Shown piece by piece: positions 1 through 12,200 of a DNA stretch of 64,000 bases (position 1 is its first letter; each line of letters opens with the position of its first letter). Both the position numbers and the translations under genes were made by a program. The stretch lies in contig JAKLMB010000005.1 of assembly GCA_022813625.1 (NCBI GenBank), forward strand, positions 1,426,001 through 1,490,000. The letters run 5' to 3'. The notes beneath the pieces are model-generated. The model made no database searches, was not told where the DNA came from, and was given only the letters and a program-made list of their open reading frames with translations. The DNA comes from Aaosphaeria pasadenensis (Eukaryota; Ascomycota; Dothideomycetes; Pleosporales).

Positions 1-333
1 CATCGCTGGCAAGCCTGCACAGTTCTAATCTGGCCAGCCGCCCGCTCAAGGTTCGGCGCTTCAGTCTCTTCCATACCCGTAGTCGTCTTGCAGAATACAA
101 GGTTTGTATGATGTCGTTGAAAGATGACGGGTGTACTGATGACGGATCGGATGTTAAATGTTCAGCCGGGTCCGGCGCTATGCCTATCACGGTAGGATCT
201 ATTCAATAGTGACTGAAGTCTGGAACTAAATTTCGTCCCGAACTATAATGTATTTTGGCAGTTGCCAGCTTGTTTGCTAATAGAACCTGTAGATGCGATG
301 TATATCTTTTGAGATCTGTCGTGTTTCTTTCCC
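1..333. other. No gene seen
   Basis: No coding stretch, RNA gene or repeat is visible; the window edge may cut a neighbouring gene's regulatory region. Confidence 0.5.
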
Positions 334-945
334 TCACATGAGAGTGACCTCCATTTTTGACGCTAGTCGCCATCCATATATTGCTGTTGCCAAAATGGTG
401 ACCAGGTTTAGATGGATGCTCATGGCGTGTGCTCGAGAAAATTCTCGTCCCAGTTTCTGCATGTCGTTGCTGACTACGTCTTCGTTGATCTTATGTACTC
501 TATCTCGCGTCTCTGTGCCCATGGTTAGCAGGTGGTGCTTCAAGGTAACCAACTAGCTTCAATTCGGCTAACCTTGGTGGATTCTTTGAACCATAAGGTT
601 TTGGGTCCTCGGACCGTACACACACATGTTGATGGCAGCTGTCGCCCCGGCCAGAGCCAGTGGAATCCAATTCCACTTCGTCTTTAGGAAAGACATCGGT
701 CCATGTGGTGGCTGTGTTAAAATTGTGAGGACAATAAGCAGCGATTGGCCTTGAAAATAGATTGGAAAGATTCGCTTCTGAAGGGTAGTGAATGCTGTAC
801 GGGGTAGTGCCTGGAAACAGACTTTCGTCATGACAAATGACTGGTAGAGTTGACTTCCTAGCAAAGTCGAATAGGCAAGGAGATGGAATGGTGCAAGGTT
901 CGGGACGTGATTCCATAACGATTCAATAGGTTCCATGCGGACCAT
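334..945 (-). CDS. TMEM205-like (DUF4149) small membrane protein
   Basis: Two exons, 945-573 and 512-334, give 183 residues. The 60-nt intron has donor GTTAGC, branch CTAAC and acceptor CACAG, and joining it restores the family sequence RIHQETRD. Seen: hydrophobic segments starting at LLAYSTLLGSQLYQSF, a middle part ending in the Gly/Arg-type YGPRTQ stretch, and a C-terminal FSRAHAMSIHLNLVTI helix. These are characteristic of the fungal TMEM205-like family, predicted four-helix membrane proteins of unknown biochemical role (human TMEM205 is linked to drug resistance). The start is ATG at 945; a second in-frame ATG at 936 is equally possible. The next gene shares the strand but lies 600 bp upstream, so no functional link is implied. 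Confidence 0.85.
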
Positions 946-1556
946 CGTGAGAAATTGTATAGATGAAACTTTGAAGATCTTGTGTTATGCGGCGTCAAAA
1001 CACTTCGCAAACGGTTCAGCGCTTTGCATGATTATTTGTACCTCAATTGCTCTCGGCACGGAGCTCAAGTGTGATCCGATCCGACTCAATCTTATCGGGA
1101 CGGGTACACAGTCTCTTCTTTTTACACCTAGACAGCTGTGAAGAAAAATTGAGGATCAAGCGAAAATAATTCAACATTCGCGAATTGGCGAATATGATAT
1201 GCATCTGGAAGTTGTATCATGCCAGGGAAATCACTCGAAGGAGACGCGAAGATTGGACATATATGACATTGATTAGTCTCGGGTAGTAAAGTTCAAGAAC
1301 ACTGAGTATGTCATACAACTTCGTTCCCTCCAATTACTGGTGTGCATAATCTTGCATTGTGCCTGGCTGTCGCTCAGTCCCTCGTGATTAGCTCCTCATG
1401 ATCAATCAACTGCCTGATATCTAAGAGGGAAGAGGCGATGAGCGCGATATTCGGTTTGCACGGAGCATGATCATTCAAATTTTGCAAAAATCTTCATTAA
1501 CATGGACTCATTGATCAGGAATATGCATTGTAATTCTGATGTTGCAAATAGAGTTG
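946..1556. other. Intergenic, no gene seen
   Basis: AT-leaning spacer between two minus-strand genes. Only short open frames without coding character are present. It should hold the promoter of the TMEM205-like gene and the 3' end of the NmrA-like gene. Confidence 0.6.
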
Positions 1557-2620
1557 CTACTGCAGCTGGGGTCTAACCACCCTTGCAACTTCTTCCCTCA
1601 AGTCTACCTCCCCATATGTAATACCGAGTTTCTCATTGTCTACTTTCGTAAACACCTGTAAGCCTCCAAAGAATGGCGTCATGAGGCTCTCTACGAATTC
1701 TTTTCGCCCATATACGCCCTTCGCTATGTTCTCTACCGCGTTACTTCGTACTGTCTGTGTCGAGTACGAATTCCTCGTCCATGACACTCCGGATTCCCTC
1801 TCAATGACTTGAAGGATTTCTTGTTGAGTAAGCACACCGTCTGCCACGTGATAGAATCGATTGGATATAAGAGAAGGGTTTGCGAAGAGCGATATGATGA
1901 CTTTAGAGATGGTAGAAAGAGTTGATGCCGGGAAGGGATTGATGCCATTATCTGGGAGCATTGCGGTACGAGCGGCGAAATCAAAGCCAAGGATTCCGGT
2001 TTTGAAGCCTACACTCGGTAAATAAGACATCTGTCATCAACGGTGGTGGTATAAGTTAACAGAAAGACTTGCCATTCTCGAAGATGACTCCTGGATAAAC
2101 CACTGCAAATCTTATCTTTCCCTCCGCTGCACGGCACAGAAGGTAGTTATGGCTCACACGTTTTGGTGCTAGGACAATATCGGTTGGTAATGTAGGCCCA
2201 TGCCTATCAACTGTGCTTCCCATAATCCCAGCTGTGTCCAATGCCCACTCTGAAGGAATGAAGTATTTCACACCAGCATCGATGGCAGCATTGACAAGCG
2301 AAATATGTTTTGTGTCTAGTCTGTTTCCTGGCAGAAAGCTTGTGAACACGATGACGGCATCTTGACCACGGAGGTAATCTGCAAGAGACTTTTGGTCGGT
2401 GTAGTCCACTTGGTGGATAGATGAGAGCCCTTGCGGGAGACCAGAATAGGTGGATAAGGGATTTCGAAGGAGCAACCTGATGTTGTAGTTGCCTGTGGCG
2501 AGGACTTGTTCCAACAATGGAAGGCCAACTTTCCCTGTCTGCGGCAGTTCAGTGGGTGAATTAGTGGTTAACATAGGATCTTCTTACCCCAACCCAAACA
2601 ATGTTCTTCAAAGAACTCAT
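1557..2620 (-). CDS. NmrA-like / isoflavone-reductase-type NAD(P)-binding protein
   Basis: Three exons (2620-2588, 2538-2073, 2008-1557) encode 316 residues, normal for the family. Exon 1 is only 11 codons and ends in VWVG; exon 2 continues TGKVGLPLLEQ, completing a Rossmann GxGxxG nucleotide-binding motif. The middle shows the NmrA pattern VKYFIPSEWALD and YPGVIFENG, continued after the second intron by FKTGILGFD. That intron (2009-2072) starts GCAAGT and ends TGTAG: it is a GC-AG intron. No GT-AG pair gave as good a join; the only in-frame one (GTCTTT to CCGAG) has a poor donor. The family contains NADPH-dependent reductases acting on aromatic or lignan-like substrates as well as redox-sensing NmrA regulators; the substrate cannot be told from sequence. 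Confidence 0.85.
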
Positions 2621-4395
2621 ACTGTCTGATTGCAGAGCTATGCGTCAAATGGAAGTGGCAAATTGATCCGTCGAACGTTTTTGCCGGATCGGAAGAAAGA
2701 AGATGCTTTAAAGAAGATATGGTAATGAAGTCGCCTTTCTCATTCAGGTATTGTTTGCGAAACAGTAGCTTCATAGAATCTGACCACTAGAATGTTCAGT
2801 AATACAATATTACATGATGATGAAGAAGTCTTGGCAGATATATTCATCAGTAATCATTGCGCTTACGATCACTTTGTGAAACTAACAAATGCCTATCACA
2901 GCAATACTTCTCCATCTACCGGTCTTTGTAGTCCGCATCACTCACGTGATTCCGGGCAGAAATGGAATGCGGAGTTCATTGTGGCTGAACAAGCTGCCAT
3001 TTTTCAATTTGTGAATAGCCCGCCATCTTAGTATTTCGATCTGAGAAAATCGTAAGTTACCTAGAAAATCTCAGCAGTGACAATGTCGCTGGTTGCATGG
3101 TGCTAATAGAAATCTTAGCATACATATTGATCGTAGGGAGTAGGAAAAGCTATTATGAGGAACGTACCATCACTGCCTCCTGGCAATGCCCGGCAGAAAC
3201 TTGAGTGGACTGTTTCGGAGTGCAGATTAGCAATGGAATCATGAAGAGAATGAAAAATCTTTGCAAGAATGAACAAATTCATGATAATTTTATTCTCTTC
3301 TAATTCCTACATTGCTATCGTAAAATTAGCATTCCTTAATCACCTCTTCTACCAGCAGATTCAGTAACTGGGAAATGGACAATACAAAATTGTGCAGGGG
3401 GCGCACTGTTAATGTAAAATGCATCTTGCTTTCTGCCATCATATGTAGAAACCAACAATGTCGCATGCAGAACTGTCCGCTGCCTCGGCGAATATTTTTT
3501 AGACAGGTGCATGCTTGATAAATCGTTTAATCTTGGTGGAAACAAAAATTATAATACAAAATCAAAACATTATAGTATTCCGCGCAGGGCACGAAATGGT
3601 ACATTCTGTCTTGGCCATTTGACCTCAGCAAGAATCCATCCCTGACTACTTGTCTCCCAGCACTATTGTTGAGATCGCACCGCTTATGGGACCTGTAACA
3701 AATTCATTTCAAGGTTCAAAATTAGGTGTATGGCAGAACTTTTCGGTTTTCTTTTCTGATTAAATCATTCCGCTTTTAACTCCCAATTTGTGCTCCCACG
3801 GCATACACGTCCTTTGTTCGTCCAAGGAAAAATTGGGCTTCATAAGTTGGCTGCAATTCCCCAAAGTCACCTATACACTTTGAGAAGCACTGAAGTTCAA
3901 ATATCAGGGATTGCCTCAGGACAAGGTCGCCTTCGGTGTAGTGATGTTGCGATGCCTGTCGATCTTTAATATATTCTCCGCAAGTTCGCATCCGCCCCGC
4001 CCCAACTACCCCGAGTATTTTCGCCATCTGGACCTAGAATCACTACATTAAAGGGCCAACTAACTGCAGATAGGCGAGGATCATAAGCAACATATCTATC
4101 GTCTTTGATCGCGATTGGTCCTAACGAGACTGAATAATTTTTGCTCGATTGTAAAGGCGCTAAAATATTGTGAAATGGGTAGCACATGACGGAAAATATG
4201 TGTTGCGTAGCTTAGTATGGGTCTTCATAGCAAGCCGACTTCGTAGATTTCTCCGGCTTAATTTGCACGCAATTTGACATCGACCCGTATTCTCCCATAG
4301 ATTTCATTATAGATATAGTTCTGCCCCATTTTACTGACATCGTACTCTTGCAGATTCCCAACCCTTCAAACGTTCAGATAACTCAAAAGCAAACA
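2621..4395. other. 1.8-kb spacer without a supported gene
   Basis: AT-rich DNA between divergent genes. Several open frames of 60-85 codons exist on both strands (for example minus-strand frames at 3776-4187), but none has a convincing start, intron logic or family signature. It could hide a small or decayed gene. Confidence 0.5.
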
Positions 4396-5240
4396 ATGCG
4401 CTTCTATCTCCTGTCAGTCCTCGCGTCCTTGGCAGCTGCCTCGCCTTTGGCTGTACAGGCGGATCGACCGGTGTATTGGTTATTGGCAGGTGACTCCACT
4501 ACCGCACCAAATGGAGGTTGGGGCGATGGATACCTAGCAACAACTGTAGCTTCAGGCTCATCGGGACACAATTATGGTCATTCGGGAGCAACGACAGCGT
4601 CTTTCCGCGCAGGGGGAGACTGGGGCAAGGTGATCAACGACATAAAAAAATACAAGGAAAAGTATGATGTCTGGGTCACGATTCAGGTACGATGATTGTT
4701 CAGTATGGGCTGTGAACACTCAATCGAGACTGACGTTTCTGAATAGTTTGGACACAACGATCAAAAGGAAACATCTGGCGTGACTCTTGACGCCTACAAA
4801 ACCAACTTGAAGAAGTTTGCTGATGAGGCCAAGAGTGCTGGTGCAACTCCAGTAATGCATCTATCCTTCTAGATCATTCCGGTAGCTAATGTAACCAGGT
4901 TCTACTCACACCACTTACCCGCCGAACTTTCTCCAACGGCAAAGTGATTCAGAACCTAGCCGAACAGCGCACTGCCACGATATCCGTTGCACAATCAAAC
5001 TCAATCAAATTTGCTGATCTGAATATTGCTTCTGAGAACTACGTCAACGCTATTGGTAAAGATGCAGCTAGCAAATACAACCTGGCTAGCAACGATTGGA
5101 CCCATCTCAATGAACGTGGTGGTGTTGTGTTTGCCAGAATAGTAAGCGATATAATATTGGAAAAGTATCCTGAGTTGGATAGTGTAGTTAAGAAGGATCC
5201 GGCACTCAGCGAAACGATTAAGAGTGGCAAGCCAGCATAA
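4396..5240 (+). CDS. Secreted SGNH/GDSL esterase, rhamnogalacturonan acetylesterase type (CE12-like)
   Basis: Three exons (4396-4686, 4747-4851, 4899-5240) encode 245 residues. The start at MRFYLLSVLASLAAASPLA gives a signal peptide of about 22 residues; an upstream in-frame ATG at 4348 would bury it, so 4396 was chosen. Catalytic blocks are visible: GDST with Ser34, FGHND around residues 98-102 right after intron 1, and DWTHLN with Asp198 and His201. This set is the SGNH hydrolase pattern, and the overall look fits rhamnogalacturonan acetylesterases, which remove acetyl groups from pectin hairy regions outside the cell. Both introns are short (60 and 47 nt) and in phase 0. The specific substrate is inferred. 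Confidence 0.85.
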
Positions 5241-5393
5241 TTGTAGGGAGAACCTCTATACTCCGTATAGAACAATTGAACACACCCCATCTGAACTTCT
5301 GAACGATTTGACCCACAGCCTTGTAATTTGATCACCAGGGGCGATTTGACCGACCCTGATGCTGGAACCCAATGTTTTCTGCATGCAAAGCAT

Positions 5394-5861
5394 CTAGGAT
5401 GTTGCTGACCTAGAAATCTGCAGGCGGTCCAAACTCTCAATCCTCCGCTTCATTAGTGGAGTTGGCGAATCATGACATTCTCCCGCGGCACAGTTCCATT
5501 GAAGACAAGAGTGTGAGTATGTATATCTGTACGAGTCATCGCAACGGAAGACAGCTTTTCGACATTGACTTGTGCATTGGCAGCCGTAGAAGGGTATGTT
5601 GCAAGACCAGCATGAACCGCCATCACCGCCAGTGCTACAGTAGGCTTTCAATAGATCATCGACCGGATACTCTACAACGAAATCAACGTTTGGTCTGAGT
5701 CATTAGGCTAAGAACTTACGAATATCCTCTGTGATCTGGTGAAAACAGTACAATTGGCCGACATTGCAAGCTCCAGTTTGAGAAGACAGTGCAAGATCCT
5801 CTGCGTGAGAGTTGAAAAGAAAGAGGAAAATAATGGACAATGCTAGATAAAAGGATGGCAT
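5394..5861 (-). CDS. Small secreted protein with 12 cysteines
   Basis: Exon 5861-5720 begins with an ATG and a clear signal peptide (MPSFYLALSIIFLFLFNSHA). A 48-nt intron (donor GTAAGT, acceptor TTGTAG) joins it to exon 5671-5394, giving 139 residues. The mature part has 12 cysteines, enough for six disulphides, in patterns such as CNVGQLYC, CWSC and GCQCTSQC, followed by a basic C-terminal tail without cysteines. Cysteine-rich secreted proteins of this size are typical candidate effectors or apoplastic proteins of plant-associated fungi. I do not recognise the family with certainty; the CNVGQLYC start resembles a common fungal small-secreted pattern. It converges tail to tail with the esterase gene. 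Confidence 0.75.
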
Positions 5862-6584
5862 GTTTGTATCTTTGAGCGTTATTCACACTGATGGAAGTTT
5901 GTAGGAGCTGATGATGCTTCGAATTTTGGCGACTGCTGGAAACCCATCATATTTATGTCGACATAGACCATGAATGTTTGTGGAATCGCACAGAACCTAG
6001 ACCTTTTTTTTAGCTGTTCCGGTCAGTCAATGCAGCTTCCCTTCAATATTCTAGTGCAATGATGACTGCTACACAAGTTACGGGTTTGTATGGTGTCACA
6101 TAGCCTAGCCCAAAACCTGTGTTACACTTAGCCCGATGCTGGTGTTGCTCAAAGAGATGCTGTGCTTCTTTGATTGATGGTCATGATGCACTCCTTACAG
6201 AATATGGGGTACTTGCATGCCTGGAGGTGGCAAGACCGGAGTACTGGGGCAAACTTTCCGCTTTCAAACTACAATGCAAGCCTTCCGTAGTATAACCAAA
6301 ATTGAGCTAATGGGCAGATGTCACTGTACAGCTTCTTGAAGTTCTTTTGTAATCGATTCTAAAGGAAATTGCTCTACCGAATGTCGGTATCGTTTCGATA
6401 TCTCATCAATACTTATTCTCAAGGAGAGCTTTTCGTGTGGAGTCTCAAAAAGTCAAATTGACTATCTGCAATAGCTTACTTTAATCACAGTACGTAGCTT
6501 AAAGACCAATCCAAGATAAACAAGAGTGGCTACTAGACAAGGACAAAGGCAGTGAGAGAAAACTATCTAGCGGGTTGTGGGACT
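5862..6584. other. Intergenic, no gene seen
   Basis: Contains the promoter of the cysteine-rich secreted protein and the 3' flank of the symporter gene. No RNA gene or repeat seen. Confidence 0.6.
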
Positions 6585-8140
6585 TCAAATTCTCCTGATC
6601 TCCTCATGACTTTGCCTTCGCTCCGTTGTTGAGAATCGACCGTCTGCAACGTTGCCTTGGGCGGAGTGGCTAGCCGTTCGTGACTCTGTATAATGAACTG
6701 TACCATCCTGATCTTCATCATCGGTGATCTTCGTGATTTTCTGCATGATGGCGGCTGCGAAAGTGTCGGCGCTGACGTTGAGAGCCGTCCTGAAGCGATC
6801 CAGGAACCAATCGATCGCGACGACGACGGCGTACATTCCGGTGATTGGCACATTGACTGAAGTGGCAATCATAACGGTGAGAACCAAACTTGAGGACGGG
6901 ATCGGAGTTGTACCAATTGAGGCGAGGGTCGAAAGCAAGCAAACAACGATGTAGTTGGCGGCGTTGAGGGTTATGCCTTGTGTGGCGGCGAGGAAAACAA
7001 CCACAATGGGGAAGTAGATGGCGGTTCCGTCCATGTTTATCAAACAACCGAGGGGTACACAGAACTTAGCGATCGTAACAGGGACGCCACGCTCTAACAC
7101 GCATCGCATCGTGACTGGAAGAGTAGCAGCACTTGATGCTGTTCCCCATGCGGTGATCCACGCTGGTGAGTTCTTTAGCCAGAAAGTGTAGGGATTTTGC
7201 CGGACGATGACGAAGAAAATCAAAGGAATGATGATAAACAGGTGAAGCACCATTCCGACTAGAGTTCCTCCGATGAGTATGCCCAGGTTACGGCCAATCT
7301 CAGCGATGTCCAGGCGGAACAGATTGGGCAGAATGAGATGGAAAACACCGACTGGTGCCCAATATATGAGCTGTGTGATGACCCTCATGATGATTTGCTC
7401 AATCTCAATGACTGCCTTTAGAAGCGCCGAATTGGCGTCACGAATACAGTAGCCAATGACGATGGAAGTCATGAGAACAGCTAAAAGAGCGTCGGTCGCG
7501 AGGGCATTGACAATGTTCTGGGGCACAAATGAATGAAACATGTCCACGACAACGTCATGAATCGCAACGTCCTTTCTTTCATCGATGGTCTCCTGGTCGT
7601 CATCCTTCACTTTAAGGGCATCTTCGCCTACCACCACCATGAGCTTAGACCAAACCAAACCGACCAAAATGCAACTATGCATGACAGCAATCAGAGTTGT
7701 GATGACATAGTATCCAACTGTCCATTGGGCGAGCCTCTTTCCATCTTTGGACATTTCACGAAGCCTCTGGATGGCAAGTATCATCGCAGTGACTATCATG
7801 GGGAGGACTAGTGATCATTAGAACATCTTTGATTAATAGCTTGATGGTCATTTGACTTACCAACAGCACGCAATGCTCTAAGCCACATGGTACCAGGAAT
7901 TGCGATGAGCTCGATTGCCGCTTCAGGCACCTCATCAACAGTTGTTGAGACCGCCAGACCAATGGCAATGGCGAGGACAGCAGCAATGACGATTTGCCAT
8001 ACCGACCCTGGCTTTAGGACTCTTTCCTTCCACGTAAGTTTCTTCGTCTCGCCATCCTCTATGGTCGTATGAGGTGAAAGAGCTTCGGGGTCACTCCTAG
8101 GTGAACTTGCTCGGAGTTCGTCGACCTTTTTCTCGTCCAT
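6585..8140 (-). CDS. Dicarboxylate/amino acid:cation symporter (DAACS, SLC1 family)
   Basis: Two exons (8140-7861 and 7807-6585) with a 53-nt intron encode 500 residues, a normal size. Seen: an N-terminal cytosolic stretch followed by a membrane helix (IVIAAVLAIAIGLAV), further helices, the serine-rich re-entrant motif TASSAATLPVTM, the substrate/cation motif INMDGTAIY and the second hairpin IGTTPIPSSSLVLTVMI. These are hallmarks of glutamate/dicarboxylate transporters of the GltP/EAAT type, which co-transport acidic substrates with Na+ or H+ across the plasma membrane. The start is the first ATG (MDEKKVDEL), in good context; the open frame upstream has only TTG. The tail after the last helix is about 60 residues, hydrophilic and charged. 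Confidence 0.92.
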
Positions 8141-9261
8141 TTTGATGTGCGCAACGACCACAAGCAAATGATGAGACAGGGATTGCCAGGTTCAATGGCC
8201 AGCGGTAACCAAGAGGGTCAATGATTGACAAGAGTACCAGTGCCGTGGGAATTGAGAGGAACCTTGAGATCCAAAATGTTGTAAAGGGAACAAGGGACTT
8301 TATATTGTTCGCATCTCCTGGGCCATCGATTCGGGCCTTGCTACCCCAAACAACTACATCTCCAGATAACGAATTTCCCAAAACTCGGTTTCTACTCGTT
8401 TGCCCAGTTCTCCAGATACGTCCCATCGCCTATGCCGATGGAGTCCGTCCTTGGAGTTGTTGGCATCTTGAACGTTAAAGGAAGGACCTTCATTCTCCTG
8501 TTCCGAATACCCGAGAGGTTAAGGCTTGACTGAGGCTTGACGTTCAGTGCCACGTGCTTGGCCCCGGCCAAGTCTTATGCCCCTTCTGATAGAAGGGCCT
8601 CCCCTCAAGCATGCTGGCGTGATTGGTCTGATTCTGAGCAATGGTCGCGTGTTGTTTGTTGGACGAGACTTGAGGGGTGGAGCGGGCAAGAATGTGTGTT
8701 GATGATAACGAGTGTAAGATAGAACGACAAGAGGCCCCGAGAAGCCAAGAGAGCGGCGGGGCGCTTGGCCACTCTACATCCCAATGCCACCTACATCAGC
8801 GAAGCATTGAGAAATATACAAGAGCACTAGAAAACTTCATCTACCAAGAACTCGTGTGGCAATGTCTCATTATCTCAGCTCAAGAGGAGATGGTGAACGG
8901 ACCATGCCCCGCATCAATCCCCCCAGACCTCGTATTCTTGTGGACAAATAGTAGTTTCCGTCACCTTATCATGTTGTGGATCACCTCAACAACGACTTTC
9001 TAAATTTCATGTCTTTTCGATTAATCGAGGATTGAGATACGGAAGTATTGATGCTTATTCCAGACTGGTGAATTTCAGCAGAAGATACTCAAGCTCTCAG
9101 CCGGGAGCTAACGAGAAAAGGCGCCGAACAACAACTAGGCATTCACCAGCCACATTGATTTTCCAAGAGAATTGAACAAGAATGCTAAGAGTATGTAATT
9201 AGATAATAGAGATCGATGTTGTACCGCTTTGACGTGCTATGAAATGCGCGGGCAATTCGCC
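8141..9261. other. 1.1-kb intergenic region, no gene seen
   Basis: Lies between the symporter and the 3' end of the NLR-like gene. Open frames up to 108 codons exist but lack coding features. No tRNA fold was recognised. Confidence 0.55.
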
Positions 9262-12200
9262 TCAGTTATACCCATGTCCATCGTAACCACTGGAGTGCCA
9301 TCGATTATTAGCTTGCGCGGGTTTCTGCGGTGTCCTACTCTCATCAACGCTCCAACCTGATGTTTGACTGGAATTTGGTGTTCCGCCATGCGGGTAAGCA
9401 CCATAAATTGTCGAATTCTGTGGCGTACTGCTCGCGTACTGTGACGATTGCAGGGAAGTCTGGGACGATGTTTGTGATGAATGTCCAGCATATGGCCCAT
9501 ACACATTCATAGAGCTCATATGTGAATGCTGTTGTTGTGGCGGGTGGGTTTGCGCATTACTTTGTTTTGGTGGTTGTGCAGTGTGGTACTGTGATTGGGG
9601 ACGTGGGTTATACGGAGACTGTGTGTACTGAGATGTCGATTGCGGGGGTGGATAGTATTGATTTCCCATCTGCACATTCTGAGCACTCTGCATGCCGAAA
9701 CCAGATTGGCTTTGCGGATGCTGCATCGGTGTCAAGGATGGGCCCGGCATTGAGGAACTACGGTCAAGAGAGTCTTGCTGATTCGGGCTTGTAAGGACTG
9801 GAGGAGATTGACCGGAATACGAGGAATTCCTGGGATTATGCAGTTCGGGCTGGGATTGATTGAACCTTTGCGGCACAGGCCGCCTGCTAAGACCTGTGTA
9901 GGGAGGGTGTTGGCCTGGAGGGGTGAGAACTCCACTAGCAGAAGTTCGATAAGGCAAATAGCCACTCTGACCCTGTGGGTTGGGATGCTGCTCAGGCCCG
10001 GGAAACGCCTGGAAAGATTGGCGATTTCCTGCGGGTTGTTGACCATGGGAATGCCCATATTGAGCTTGGTTGGAAGCCTGACTGGGATGTTGAGGCATGG
10101 GGACCGGAGGAGGTCCACCGACAAGACCAGGCGAAACACCCTTTCTTCTGACTGTCCTAAATCGTTTTACACTGGGATTGCGCTTCACGCGTGCCATAGC
10201 CTCGTTCAAGAGTTTTTCGATCTTAACCTCTTCTGTGATGTCGTCTTCGAGATTTAGATCAGTGACGCTTCCTTGGCTTTCGCCATCCAGTGCTTGATGG
10301 TCGTCGCCCTCCCACGTTTCTTCCTCGTCCTCATCTTCTTCCTCATCATCATCTTCATCATCATCTTGCTCGGTATTATCCTCGTCATCAGAATTATACC
10401 CATCAGGTTGCGCAATCTTGAGAGCTTCGATAGGCAGCCCCAGTAGCGGATGGCGGCAATAAATATTTGCACCAGACTTCAGCAATGAGTCTACGCTTCC
10501 ACTCTGACGGTAGTAGCAGGATTCGACAAGAGCTTCATCCAGCATTTGCTCAGGCGGGCCCATCGATAGGAATCGATCAAGCACGCCCTTGTTTCCTCGG
10601 ATGGCGGCTGCAGTAATCGCATTGGTGTATCTTCCTCCCTTTAATCGGAAGTCTGCCCCGTGATCAAGGAGTTTATTCACAACGTCAAGCTTGTCGGCAT
10701 AAGCTGCAGCTTGAAGTGCAGTATAGTACTTTCCACCTTTTAGCGATGTGCTTGCCCCATGTGCCAGCAAATACTCGACAAGTTCAAGGTCAGCTTTGAT
10801 TGAAGCAGCCTGAAGCGCATTGCCGTACTTGCCTCCGACGGCATTTATATCCGCGCCGCTGTCGAGAACGGAGTCCAAACAATCCAGATTGTTGCCATAC
10901 GCGGCCGCTTGCACAACGGACCCGAACAATCCTCCTTGAATGTTACTATTCGCACCGCAGTCTATCAGATGCTGAATGCATTCGTGGTTGTGGCGCTTGG
11001 AAGCTGCTGCAAGCAGAGCATGGCCATGGAGTCCACCAAAGGCGTTGACATCGGCACCACGTTCGAGCAAAAGACCAAGAATGTCTCGGTGCCCTGCCGC
11101 CGCGGCTGCTTGGAGTGGGAACCCGTACTTTCCGTTGCCGCCAGGCCAGTCAATGGTCGCGTCGTGATCCAAAAGATAAGTGACGATGTCGACATCTCCG
11201 CCAAAAGAAGCAGCCTGTACTGCTGTCCCGTACTCGCCTCCAGTGAGGTTAATATCTCCCTCTGCTTCACGCAGAAGCTGGATAGTATCGAGATCCCCTT
11301 TGAATGCTGCAGCTTGCAATGCAGTAGCGTACGGGCCACCTATTGCATTGACTTCAGCTCCCGCCTTAAGCAATGTTTCGCAGCACTGTTTGTCCCCTTC
11401 GCTGGCGGCAGCATGAAGGGCTGATCCGTACTTGTCACTAATGATACTAATGTCGGCTTTTCGAGAAAGCAGAGTCTCGATCCCGTCGTTGTCGCAAGCG
11501 AACGCGCATTGTATCAGCGCCGTTGTGCCTCTATCGCAACGTGCGTTGATATCCGCGCCATGGTCGATGATGGATTCCAAGTCAGAAGATTGGAGGGTGG
11601 AACCTGCTGCTACTATTACAGGCATATTGTCTTCACCCCCGCGAACATTGACGTTAGCGCCATTATCTAGCAAGATCTGTACAGTATTGCTATCGCTTTC
11701 ATCAATCGCCGCAATGATGGCGTATTTGAAATGCCCTCCATAGACGTTAATATCGGCGCCCTTCTCCAGAAGCAACCGTATCGTTTGCTCGTCCCCACTG
11801 TAGCAGGCGGCCTGGAGAGGATTGCCATAATAACCGACTGGCTCTGTATTGACTTCAGCACCATGATCAATAAGAAGTCGTACGTTATCTACGTCGCCAA
11901 AAAGCGCAGCGGCCTGAAGAGCCGTGCCGTATTCGCCTCCGCGTTTGCGAGCATCGGCACCTTTCTCGAGTAGCGCGAGTAAAATGCTATATGTTCCATC
12001 ATAAGCAGCCGCTGTAAGGGCAGTTCCATATCTGTACATGTATGTCAGTGGATGTGGTGTTGTTGATTAAGATGATTACTCACTCAGCTCCCTCTGCGTT
12101 TGGATCGGCACCGAACTCGAGAAGTAGCTTGACAGTATCCTCATGTTCATGATCGGCCGCGCGATACAGTGCAGTGTTGAGCTGCTCTTGTTGTATGCCT

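Noticed and set aside
3776..4187. Two overlapping minus-strand frames of 83 and 73 codons
   Set aside because: No signal, domain or splice logic joins them; not called as a gene.
10800..11743. Several plus-strand frames over the ankyrin repeats
   Set aside because: Antisense shadows of a repetitive coding region.
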